Positions 1 to 5,683 of a stretch of DNA of 6,043 bases are shown here, piece by piece (positions within the stretch are counted from its first letter, which is position 1; each line of letters starts with the position of its first letter). The position numbers and the translations under genes were made by a program. The notes beneath the pieces are model-generated. The model worked only from the letters and a program-made list of their open reading frames with translations. It did not search any database and was not told where the DNA came from. The stretch comes from Desulfobacteraceae bacterium (lineage in GTDB: Bacteria > Desulfobacterota > DSM-4660 > Desulfatiglandales > Desulfatiglandaceae), in assembly GCA_013203065.1 (NCBI GenBank), contig JABMQV010000272.1, positions 1 to 6,043 of the forward strand, given 5' to 3'.

Positions 1-189
1 GCCCCTAAGTTCACCATTGTCAAAAAAAATCACTTCTATAACCGTGGACATCGCGGGATCAAGCGGAGAGAAAATTTTTCAGACCGCCATTAGAACTTGC
101 TCGGTCTCCTTTTCAGCTACAAAGAATTTTCAAAATGTGCTACTGTAACCGTCAAAAGGAAAAGAAGACCATACTTAGGAGCTCATAAT
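1..189. other. 5' leader/intergenic stretch upstream of glnS
   Basis: No gene can be assigned here. Frame 1 is open from the left edge to a TAG at 91-93 (about 30 codons), and frame 2 is open to a TAA near 164. Either could be the tail of an upstream gene, but neither peptide is recognisable. A TATAAC box lies at 37-42 with TTGTCA at 17-22, but the spacer of 14 nt is too short for a good sigma-70 promoter. A 6-bp inverted repeat, AGACCG at 81-86 and CGGTCT at 102-107, is followed by CCTTTTC. It could be a weak terminator of an upstream gene or a leader hairpin. The glnS frame stays open back to a TTG at 97, but that extension lacks GlnRS similarity. Confidence 0.4.
177..181 (+). promoter_or_regulatory. 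Ribosome binding site that fixes the glnS start
   Basis: AGGAG lies 8 nt upstream of the ATG at 190. This is the reason for preferring that ATG to the in-frame TTG at 97. The protein from 190 also lines up with the E. coli GlnRS N-terminus (a short tail, then NFIRxI). Confidence 0.8.
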
Positions 190-1899
190 ATGACCACAGA
201 TTTGACCCTTTCCCCCAATTTTATCCGAAATATTGTGTCAGAAGACCTCAAGACAAACAAGAACAACGGCCGGGTCCATACCCGGTTTCCGCCGGAGCCA
301 AACGGCTATCTCCATATCGGGCATGCCAAATCCATCTGCCTCAATTTTGGTATTGCCGCCGAAAATGGCGGCCTCTGCAATCTCCGATTCGACGACACCA
401 ACCCCAGCAAAGAGGAGGTGGAATACGTTGAATCCATCGTGGAAGATGTCAGGTGGCTCGGGTTTGATTGGGATAATCGGCTCTTTTATGCGTCAGACTA
501 TTTTGAGAAGTTATATGAGTATGCTGAGGAATTGATCCGGAAGGGCAAGGCCTATGTCTGCGATCTGAGCCCGGAAGAAATAAGGGCGTACCGTGGCACT
601 CTGACCGAGCCGGGGAAAGACAGCCCCTACCGGACCCGTTCGGTGGAAGAGAACCTCAACCTGTTTCAGCGAATGCGCGCAGGGGAATTTGAAGATCGTT
701 CACGGGTACTCCGAGCAAGAATCGATATGGCCTCTCCAAATTTGAATATGCGGGATCCGGTCATCTTTCGGATACTGCGAGCAGAGCATCACAGGACAGG
801 CAACAAATGGTGTATCTATCCCACCTACGATTTTACCCACTGTCTCTCCGACTCCATAGAGGGCATCACGCATTCCCTCTGCACCCTGGAATTTGAAGAC
901 AACCGACCGCTGTATGATTGGGTGCTTGATCAACTGGATGTCCCCTGTCACCCCCAGCAGATCGAGTTTGCGCGTCTCAATCTCAGCCATACCGTTTTGA
1001 GCAAGCGCAAACTCCTGGAGTTGGTTGAGCAAAAACATGTGACCGGATGGGACGATCCCCGGATGCCGACCCTGTCGGGTCTTCGAAGGCGAGGCTACAC
1101 ACCGGAGTCTATACGGAATTTTTGTGAGCGTATCGGGGTGGCCAAGCGGGAAAGCACAGTTGAAATTGCCCTGCTGGAGCACTGTCTGAGAGAAGATCTA
1201 AACAAACGGGCCCGGCGGGTGATGGCGGTGTTGCGCCCCCTGAAGGTGGTCATCGACAACTATCCTGAAGACCAGGTGGAAGAGATGGAGGCCATAAACA
1301 ACCCGGAGGATCCCGCCATGGGGACCCGCAAGGTCCCGTTTTCGCGTGTCCTCTATATAGAACAGGATGATTTTCGCGAAGACCCGCCCAAAAAATTTTT
1401 CCGGCTGGCCCCCAGTCGCGAGGTCCGGCTGAGATACGCGTACTACATCACCTGTGTAAACGTGGTTAAGGACGGTAAGACCGGCGAGGTGACTGAACTT
1501 CATTGCACCTATGATCCCCAGACAAGGGGTGGTTCCTCTCCGGACGGGCGCAGGGTCAAGGCCACTTTGCACTGGGTCTCTGCCTCCCACTCTCTGAAGG
1601 CGGAAGTGCGGATCTATGATCATCTCTTCACAAAGGAACACCCGACAGATGACAAGGAGGCGAGTGATTTCAAGACCCATCTGAACCCGAACTCCCTCGA
1701 AACATTGAGCTCCTGCCGCGTAGAGCCAGGGCTCAGGGATGCACCGCCAGGCAGCAGGTTTCAGTTCGAGAGGCTGGGCTATTTTTGTGTTGATTCGGTT
1801 GATTCTACCGATGCCGGACTCATATTCAACAGGACAGTATCACTGAGGGATGCGTGGGCCAAGATCCAGAAGGCACAAAAGAAAAAAGGTCAACCCTGA
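190..1899 (+). CDS. glnS: Glutaminyl-tRNA synthetase (GlnRS)
   Basis: Class I aminoacyl-tRNA synthetase that charges tRNA-Gln with glutamine in the cytoplasm. The 569-residue protein is similar along its whole length to E. coli GlnRS as I remember it (554 aa). PEPNG is at residues 35-39, the HIGH signature at 42-45, and the KMSKS equivalent (VLSKR) at 269-273. The catalytic-domain stretch LRFDDTNP (65-72) is present. D68 and Y213 match the glutamine-recognising Asp66 and Tyr211 of E. coli. GWDDPRMPT (286-294) and GLRRRGY (297-303) are also conserved. The two beta-barrel anticodon-binding domains follow from about residue 340 to 557, ending in FNRTV and RDAWAK. A short Lys-rich tail (about 558-569) goes slightly beyond the E. 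coli protein. The distinction from GluRS rests on the beta-barrel C-terminal half and these signatures. It is the only plus-strand gene and converges on the serine acetyltransferase gene with a 16-bp gap. Many bacteria lack GlnRS and use GatCAB instead; bacterial GlnRS is generally thought to derive from eukaryotes by transfer. Confidence 0.97.
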   Translation: MTTDLTLSPNFIRNIVSEDLKTNKNNGRVHTRFPPEPNGYLHIGHAKSICLNFGIAAENGGLCNLRFDDTNPSKEEVEYVESIVEDVRWLGFDWDNRLFYASDYFEKLYEYAEELIRKGKAYVCDLSPEEIRAYRGTLTEPGKDSPYRTRSVEENLNLFQRMRAGEFEDRSRVLRARIDMASPNLNMRDPVIFRILRAEHHRTGNKWCIYPTYDFTHCLSDSIEGITHSLCTLEFEDNRPLYDWVLDQLDVPCHPQQIEFARLNLSHTVLSKRKLLELVEQKHVTGWDDPRMPTLSGLRRRGYTPESIRNFCERIGVAKRESTVEIALLEHCLREDLNKRARRVMAVLRPLKVVIDNYPEDQVEEMEAINNPEDPAMGTRKVPFSRVLYIEQDDFREDPPKKFFRLAPSREVRLRYAYYITCVNVVKDGKTGEVTELHCTYDPQTRGGSSPDGRRVKATLHWVSASHSLKAEVRIYDHLFTKEHPTDDKEASDFKTHLNPNSLETLSSCRVEPGLRDAPPGSRFQFERLGYFCVDSVDSTDAGLIFNRTVSLRDAWAKIQKAQKKKGQP

Positions 1900-1916
1900 A
1901 AACCGGGGGCACCTTT
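1877..1916 (-). terminator. Possible rho-independent terminator of the nifU-nifS-satA operon
   Basis: Read on the minus strand, AAAGGT (1916-1911) pairs with ACCTTT (1890-1885) around a 20-nt loop. It is followed by more Ts, a C and four Ts (down to 1877). The stem starts in the acetyltransferase stop codon and the T-tract lies in the last glnS codons. The stem is short and only partly GC, so this is a weak call. It competes with the opposite-strand GGGGCA/TGCCCC hairpin. Confidence 0.3.
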
Positions 1917-1955
1917 CATTTTGCCCCTTTCTTAAAGACAAGCTCCGGTTTTTTT
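1899..1955 (+). terminator. Possible rho-independent terminator of glnS
   Basis: The core hairpin pairs GGGGCA (1906-1911) with TGCCCC (1922-1927) around a 10-nt loop and is followed by TTTCTT. A second inverted repeat can form around it: AAAACCGG (1899-1906) with CCGGTTTT (1945-1952), running into further Ts to 1955. The two share bases at 1906, so they partly compete, although inner GGGCA/TGCCC can coexist with the outer stem. The element begins at the glnS stop and lies mostly inside the 3' end of the opposing serine acetyltransferase gene. Assigned by eye; no folding energy was computed. Confidence 0.4.
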
Positions 1956-2872
1956 AAAAAGACGGTGGTATCGGGCGGGACCGATTCGGTGATCCAAACA
2001 TTCCCGCCAATCACCGAACGGGCACCGATTACCGTATCTCCCCCCAATATGGTGGCGCCGGCATAGATGATCACATCATCCTCTATGGTGGGGTGACGCT
2101 TCTTGTTTCTGAGCATTTCCGCCTCCTCCTTACTTATGGAAAGGGCGCCAAGGGTCACTCCCTGATACAACCTCACACGGTTGCCGATTTCCGTGGTGGC
2201 ACCCACCACAACCCCTGTCCCATGATCTATAAAAACGCTTTCCCCGATATGAGCCCCCGGATGGATATCGATCCCGGTCAGGCTGTGGGAGTACTCCGTC
2301 ATGATTCGGGGGAGTAAAGGGACACCCTGCTCATGGAGTTGGTGTGCGACGCGATAAACAGTGATGGCGAATAACCCTGGATAGCTGAATATGATCTCGT
2401 CATAGCTCATGGCCGCCGGATCGCCTTCATAGGCAGCCCTGACATCCTTGGCCAGCAGGGCTCTCAGGTTGGGCATTTCGTGGCCGAAGTTTATTGCCGC
2501 CTCCTCTCCCCGCTCCTGACAGTGGGTGCAGGGTTGGCTATAGCGCAGACACTCATGTCTCACCGCAAGGGTAATCTGCTCGGAGAGAATTTCAAAAAAT
2601 GCGGTCACCTCCTGCCCAAAATAGTATTCCAGATTCACCTCGTCTATCCGCGTTCGGACAAAGTATCCCGGATAGAAGATGCGAAGTGCCCTTTGGATGA
2701 TGTCTATGATCGAATCCCGTGAAGAGATTGGCTCCGGGCCCACATGATCAAAACAGTCTTCCCGGCCGCAGGAAAAAACCAATTGGCCCACTATTTCTGG
2801 AATCTCTTTTCGAAACCGATTGGTGGTTTCCACCTCGGCCGTGCATTGATCTGCTTTGTATTTGGCATCCAT
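1916..2872 (-). CDS. Serine O-acetyltransferase (CysE/EpsC-like)
   Basis: Transfers acetyl from acetyl-CoA to L-serine to give O-acetylserine, the cysteine precursor, in the cytoplasm. The protein is 318 residues from ATG 2872. The N-terminal helical region (about 1-195) ends in PRIMTEYSHSLTGIDIHPGA, typical of the family. The left-handed beta-helix of hexapeptide repeats runs from about 200 to 300. Catalytic-type residues are visible: D202 and H204 (DIHP), H217 (DHGTG) and H260 (KKRHP), corresponding to E. coli Asp143, His158 and His193 regions. The N-terminal part is longer than in E. coli CysE (273 aa) and contains a PCTHC motif (C115, C118), which I associate with the EpsC-like subgroup. 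The C-terminus ends in a Lys-rich stretch instead of the terminal Ile that docks CysE to cysteine synthase. The gene follows nifS by 79 bp on the same strand, which suggests that it supplies cysteine to the desulfurase. The family is certain; the exact symbol (cysE, satA, epsC) is left open. Confidence 0.93.
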   Translation of the reverse strand: MDAKYKADQCTAEVETTNRFRKEIPEIVGQLVFSCGREDCFDHVGPEPISSRDSIIDIIQRALRIFYPGYFVRTRIDEVNLEYYFGQEVTAFFEILSEQITLAVRHECLRYSQPCTHCQERGEEAAINFGHEMPNLRALLAKDVRAAYEGDPAAMSYDEIIFSYPGLFAITVYRVAHQLHEQGVPLLPRIMTEYSHSLTGIDIHPGAHIGESVFIDHGTGVVVGATTEIGNRVRLYQGVTLGALSISKEEAEMLRNKKRHPTIEDDVIIYAGATILGGDTVIGARSVIGGNVWITESVPPDTTVFLKKPELVFKKGAK

Positions 2873-2883
2873 GGCCGCTTTCA

Positions 2884-2888
2884 CTCCT
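2884..2888 (-). promoter_or_regulatory. Ribosome binding site that fixes the serine acetyltransferase start
   Basis: Minus-strand AGGAG at 2888-2884 is 11 nt before the ATG at 2872. An upstream in-frame GTG at 2884 overlaps the last G of this AGGAG and so cannot use it. The ATG is therefore the likely start, giving 318 rather than 322 residues. Confidence 0.7.
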
Positions 2889-2951
2889 TACCGCCCAAGG
2901 TTAATCCCTGTCCGTAACTTCACAACGGCAAAAGCACTCAGGTTCAAAATT

Positions 2952-4133
2952 TCAAACACCGGCGCCCACCCGTTTGCCCGTCTCCCAGTATGGGGACAGG
3001 ATCCTCAATGTCTCGATGATGGGTGGGAGTTTATCGATGACAAAATCGATTTCCTCTTCAGTATTATAAACACTCAGGCTGAACCTTATGGATCCATGTG
3101 CCATGGTAAACGGGACCCCCATGGCGCGCAGCACATGGGAGGGCTGGAGAGAACCCGAAGTGCAGGCAGACCCTGAGGAGGCGCAGATCCGGAATTCATC
3201 CATATGAAGGAGGATGGCCTCCCCCTCCACAAACTCAAAGCTTATGTTCGCGGTGTTCGGGAGACGCTCAGACCCGCCCCCGTTGATCCGGATGTTGGGG
3301 ACACGTTCTGCCATTTGGCTTTCAAGTTTGTCACGCAACTGTCTTACCCGGGTGTTTTCCTCTTCCAGGTGCTCAGCGGCCAATTCACAGGCCTTTCCCA
3401 GCCCTATGATGCTTGCCGTGTTCTCCGTACCCCCGCGGCGCCCCATTTCCTGGTGGCCTCCGATGATAAACGGGGAGAACTTGACCCCTTTTCTCAAATA
3501 AAGAATCCCGACACCCTTTGGGGCATGGAGTTTATGGCCTGAGAGCGAGAGCATGTCTATCACATTATTTTTCATGTCAATGGGTATCTTCCCTGCCACC
3601 TGGACCGCATCCGAATGAAACGGAATTCCCCTTTCATGGGCAAGCCCTGCGGCTTTCTCCACCGGAAAAATAACACCCGTCTCATTGTTGCCCCACATGA
3701 GACTGGCGATGGCCGTGTCCGGCGTGAGGCTTTCGATATAACGATCCATATCAAGCCGGCCTTCTCCGTCCACAGGGATTTCTGAAACCCGGTACCCTTG
3801 ATTGGAGAGATGTTCGCAGAGGGATTTTATGGCCGGATGCTCCACCCGGCTGGTAACGATGTGGCGTTTATCCGGTTGCGTCTCCAAGGCCGATCTTATG
3901 ACCGCATTGTCGCTCTCTGATCCGCAACTGGTAAATACGATCTCTTCGGGTACGGCCCCAAGGAGTTGGGCGACCTTTTCCCTTGCCTCCCCAAGTTTCC
4001 GGCCCACCTGTCCGCCGAAAGAATGGGCACTGGACGGGTTTCCGTAAAGATCATGGAAATATGGCAGCATTTCCTCCAGGACCTCCGGTGCGACCTGGGT
4101 TGTGGCGTTGTTGTCCAGATAAATCGTTTTCAT
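2952..4133 (-). CDS. nifS: Cysteine desulfurase, NifS type
   Basis: Pyridoxal-phosphate enzyme that converts L-cysteine to alanine and passes the persulfide sulfur to a scaffold, here most likely the adjacent NifU. The 393-residue protein aligns by eye with Azotobacter NifS from the N-terminal YLDNNATT to SPYW near the C-terminus. Key residues: H99 (VEHP), N150-E151-T152 (NNETG), D175 (HSDAVQ), the PLP lysine K201 in SGHKLHAPKG, the GGxQExGRRGGTEN stretch at about 225-238, and the catalytic cysteine C324 in SSGSACTSGS on the mobile loop. The short loop and the RRGGTEN motif fit the NifS/IscS class rather than SufS. It starts at ATG 4133 with a perfect Shine-Dalgarno sequence; an 11-residue upstream extension to 4166 is not conserved and lies in nifU. 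The ATG overlaps the nifU stop (ATGA). Whether it serves nitrogenase or general Fe-S assembly cannot be told from this window. Confidence 0.96.
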   Translation of the reverse strand: MKTIYLDNNATTQVAPEVLEEMLPYFHDLYGNPSSAHSFGGQVGRKLGEAREKVAQLLGAVPEEIVFTSCGSESDNAVIRSALETQPDKRHIVTSRVEHPAIKSLCEHLSNQGYRVSEIPVDGEGRLDMDRYIESLTPDTAIASLMWGNNETGVIFPVEKAAGLAHERGIPFHSDAVQVAGKIPIDMKNNVIDMLSLSGHKLHAPKGVGILYLRKGVKFSPFIIGGHQEMGRRGGTENTASIIGLGKACELAAEHLEEENTRVRQLRDKLESQMAERVPNIRINGGGSERLPNTANISFEFVEGEAILLHMDEFRICASSGSACTSGSLQPSHVLRAMGVPFTMAHGSIRFSLSVYNTEEEIDFVIDKLPPIIETLRILSPYWETGKRVGAGV

Positions 4134-4954
4134 TGTATCACCTCCTCGACCACCAGTTCGGGCCATACCATCTCCCGCAGTTTCGTCTCAACAAAATTTT
4201 CCAGGGTCTGTTGGGACGCCTTACAAACCGCGCAGCTTCCTCGCATTACCACCAACACCCGGTTGCCGATGACGTCCACCAACTCTATGTCTCCCCCATC
4301 CTGTTTGAGGGAGGGTCTGACCTCCTTTTCTATGGTCTCTTCTATCATCTTTATCTTCTGGATGTTTGAGAGCTTGGGACGGGTGACCGGCTTTTCCTCC
4401 TCCATGACTCTCGAAATGATCTCTCTGATAGTGTCGTGACAGTTCTCGCAGCCCCCCCCCGCCTTGGTATAGTTGGTGACCTCTTCCACTGTCTTCAGGT
4501 TATTTTCCCTCACAGCTTTTTCGATCTCTCTATCGGTGACACCAAAGCATTCACAGACGATCTCACCCTCCTCCTCTTTTTTGGGTTCGCCCCTGTAATG
4601 GGCAATTGCCTGTTCCAAGGCCTGTCTCCCGAGGACGGAACAATGCATTTTCTCCTTGGGAAGACCACCCAGAAAATCCGCGATATCCTGATTGGTGATC
4701 TTTTCTGCCTCGTCAATGGTCTTTCCTTTTAGCATCTCAGTAAGGGCAGAAGCCGAGGCAATGGCGCTTGCACAGCCAAAAGTCTTGAATTTGGCATCGC
4801 TAATTTTGCCATCCTCATCTGTCTTGAAGGTGAGCTTGAGGGCATCGCCACACGCCATTGACCCCACCTCTGCAACGCCGCTTGCGTCTTCCACCTCACC
4901 CACATTCTTTGGGTTGAGAAAATGCTCCTTTACCTTATCTGTGTATTCCCACAT
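4130..4954 (-). CDS. nifU: Fe-S cluster assembly scaffold NifU, full-length three-domain form
   Basis: Scaffold protein that assembles [2Fe-2S]/[4Fe-4S] clusters from NifS-derived sulfur and hands them to apo-proteins. The protein is 274 residues. The IscU-like N-terminal domain (about 1-125) has the scaffold cysteines C35 (SMACGD, with D37), C61 (FGCAS) and C105 (MHCS). The central permanent [2Fe-2S], BFD-like domain (about 131-182) has C134, C136, C169 and C172 (CEC and CENC). The C-terminal Nfu domain (about 195-274) has the CxxC C241/C244. All nine expected cysteines are present. The linker between the central and Nfu domains is short (about 183-195); the Azotobacter NifU I recall is 312 aa with a long Pro/Ala-rich linker there. 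The start at ATG 4954 matches the family MWxY N-terminus; a TTG at 4993 is in frame but unsupported. The gene is first in the nifU-nifS-acetyltransferase run. A nine-G tract lies in the GGGC motif at 4452-4460. Confidence 0.96.
   Translation of the reverse strand: MWEYTDKVKEHFLNPKNVGEVEDASGVAEVGSMACGDALKLTFKTDEDGKISDAKFKTFGCASAIASASALTEMLKGKTIDEAEKITNQDIADFLGGLPKEKMHCSVLGRQALEQAIAHYRGEPKKEEEGEIVCECFGVTDREIEKAVRENNLKTVEEVTNYTKAGGGCENCHDTIREIISRVMEEEKPVTRPKLSNIQKIKMIEETIEKEVRPSLKQDGGDIELVDVIGNRVLVVMRGSCAVCKASQQTLENFVETKLREMVWPELVVEEVIQ
4137..4146 (-). promoter_or_regulatory. Perfect 10-nt Shine-Dalgarno of nifS inside nifU
   Basis: Minus-strand AGGAGGTGAT is fully complementary to the usual 3' end of bacterial 16S rRNA (AUCACCUCCU). 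AGGAGG ends 7 nt before the nifS ATG at 4133. The site encodes the C-terminal Glu-Glu-Val region of NifU, and the nifU TGA overlaps the nifS ATG. This decides the nifS start and suggests translational coupling. Confidence 0.88.
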
Positions 4955-5127
4955 GGGACTCCTCCATAGTTGAACTTGGTTTACGAGGCGCAAAACCGTT
5001 TGAGTATCTGGTTGGAACCTAAAAACAATTCTTATTCCAAAACAATTTCACGCTAGCATAAAAAAAGCCGGATCTCAACAACCAACGCGCGGTTGAAATG
5101 GTCTCACCCCTTCACTCCTCGAAAGAA
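4955..5127 (-). promoter_or_regulatory. Intergenic region upstream of nifU, probable promoter region
   Basis: This 173-bp gap is the most likely place for the nifU operon promoter. On the plus strand it holds a 9-bp direct repeat AAAACAATT at 5022-5030 and 5039-5047 (17-bp period) and an inverted repeat TTGGAA (5012-5017) / TTCCAA (5035-5040). On the minus strand at 5039-5024, TGG and TTG have the 11-nt offset of a sigma-54 promoter, but the -24 half lacks CAC and the -12 half reads TTGT instead of TTGC. I see no good sigma-70 pair. Upstream, a 5-bp inverted repeat CAACC/GGTTG around 5080-5095 and a minus-strand T7 run at 5066-5060 might end transcription of the DUF3124-like gene, but stem and T-run are about 12 nt apart. 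Specific sites are tentative. Confidence 0.35.
4958..4965 (-). promoter_or_regulatory. Ribosome binding site of nifU
   Basis: Minus-strand GGAGGAGT at 4965-4958. GGAGG is 6 nt before the ATG at 4954, supporting that start over the upstream TTG at 4993. Confidence 0.8.
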
Positions 5128-5137
5128 CTATTTCGAG
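5118..5137. repeat. Perfect 7-bp inverted repeat at the stop codon of the DUF3124-like gene
   Basis: CTCGAAA (5118-5124) and TTTCGAG (5131-5137) flank a 6-nt loop. On the minus strand the hairpin contains the TAG stop (5130-5128) in its loop side and is not followed by Ts. On the plus strand it is followed by TCGG and six Ts (5141-5146), like a terminator, yet no plus-strand gene precedes it. It may be an mRNA 3' structure or chance. Confidence 0.4.
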
Positions 5138-5631
5138 TCGGTTTTTTCCCTGATTGGGCGACCTCTGGTAATGAAGGAAATGCCCTGCTGCGATTTGGTG
5201 CCGATCATAACCCCTTCAATGATCGGTTCATTAACCTTGGTCTCTGATTTCCATTTTACGATAAAATTGGCCCCCAAACCCCCTCTCTTGTTGGATTCTT
5301 CTACGACGTGGTGACGTGAGGCCATTGGGTTGAGTTTTTCGGGATGCTTTAGGTGGCGTCTTACCAGCCTCCCTTTTGAATCATAGTAGTCCACGGAAAG
5401 GATGGTAATGGGGCTGTTGGGGTCGGTGTTTCGGATGCTGAGGGTGGCGGTCAGGTAAAAAGGAAGTTCCTTGTCTCCACCGAAAACATGGGAATAGATC
5501 GGTACATATACGGCTTGTCCCTTTGACAGCACGATTTCCGATGCGGCCTGGCTTGCGAAGGCAAGCTGACCTGCCGCTAACAACACTCCCCAAAAGGTCA
5601 CCAACAATACCAGTCGCCTGCAGTGTTTCAT
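5128..5631 (-). CDS. Secreted DUF3124-like protein of unknown function
   Basis: The 167-residue protein has a clear Sec signal peptide: positively charged start (KHCRR), hydrophobic core at about 7-22, and a likely signal peptidase I site after AFA (residue 26). No lipobox cysteine is seen at that site, so the product should be free in the periplasm or exported. The mature part is one compact, probably beta-rich domain with SKGQAVYVPIYSH (36-48), the TATLSIRNTDPN stretch (61-72), SVDYYDSKGRLV (79-90) and GANFIVKWK (120-128), then IIEGVMIGT and GISFITRGRPI near the end. I recognise this pattern as DUF3124 from memory; its biochemical role is not known to me. It starts at ATG 5631 with AGGAG (5644-5640) 8 nt upstream. 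A 43-residue extension back to 5760 would overlap the upstream gene and bury the signal peptide, so it was rejected. It lies 52 bp after the YkgJ-like gene and is probably co-transcribed with it. Confidence 0.82.
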   Translation of the reverse strand: MKHCRRLVLLVTFWGVLLAAGQLAFASQAASEIVLSKGQAVYVPIYSHVFGGDKELPFYLTATLSIRNTDPNSPITILSVDYYDSKGRLVRRHLKHPEKLNPMASRHHVVEESNKRGGLGANFIVKWKSETKVNEPIIEGVMIGTKSQQGISFITRGRPIREKTDSK

Positions 5632-5639
5632 CTGTTTCA

Positions 5640-5644
5640 CTCCT
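5640..5644 (-). promoter_or_regulatory. Ribosome binding site that fixes the DUF3124-like start
   Basis: Minus-strand AGGAG at 5644-5640, within AAAGGAG, is 8 nt before the ATG at 5631. The signal peptide starts exactly there. Confidence 0.8.
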
Positions 5645-5683
5645 TTCTGATTTGTTTTTGATGTCAGTATTAAAAATCCATGG

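Noticed and set aside
18..23. Minus-strand TTGACA as a -35 box of a divergent gene to the left
   Set aside because: The -10 position would be at or beyond the window edge, so it cannot be judged.
17..42. Sigma-70 promoter TTGTCA / TATAAC upstream of glnS
   Set aside because: Both boxes are 5 of 6, but the 14-nt spacer is too short; left as a mention in the leader entry only.
97..189. N-terminal extension of glnS from TTG 97
   Set aside because: The 31 extra residues have no GlnRS similarity, whereas ATG 190 has AGGAG at 8 nt and matches the family N-terminus.
700..1680. Two 160-codon minus-strand open frames (700-1182 and 1198-1680) antisense to glnS
   Set aside because: They lie wholly inside a gene of certain identity, show no recognisable domain, and are the kind of open frames expected opposite a GC-moderate conserved gene.
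3966..4439. Plus-strand open frame of 157 codons across the nifU/nifS junction
   Set aside because: It is antisense to two well-supported conserved genes and encodes no recognisable protein.
4991..5017. IscR type-2-like site (AAAACC ... GGTTGG) upstream of nifU
   Set aside because: The distance between CC and GG is one base short and the inner YA/TR positions do not match.
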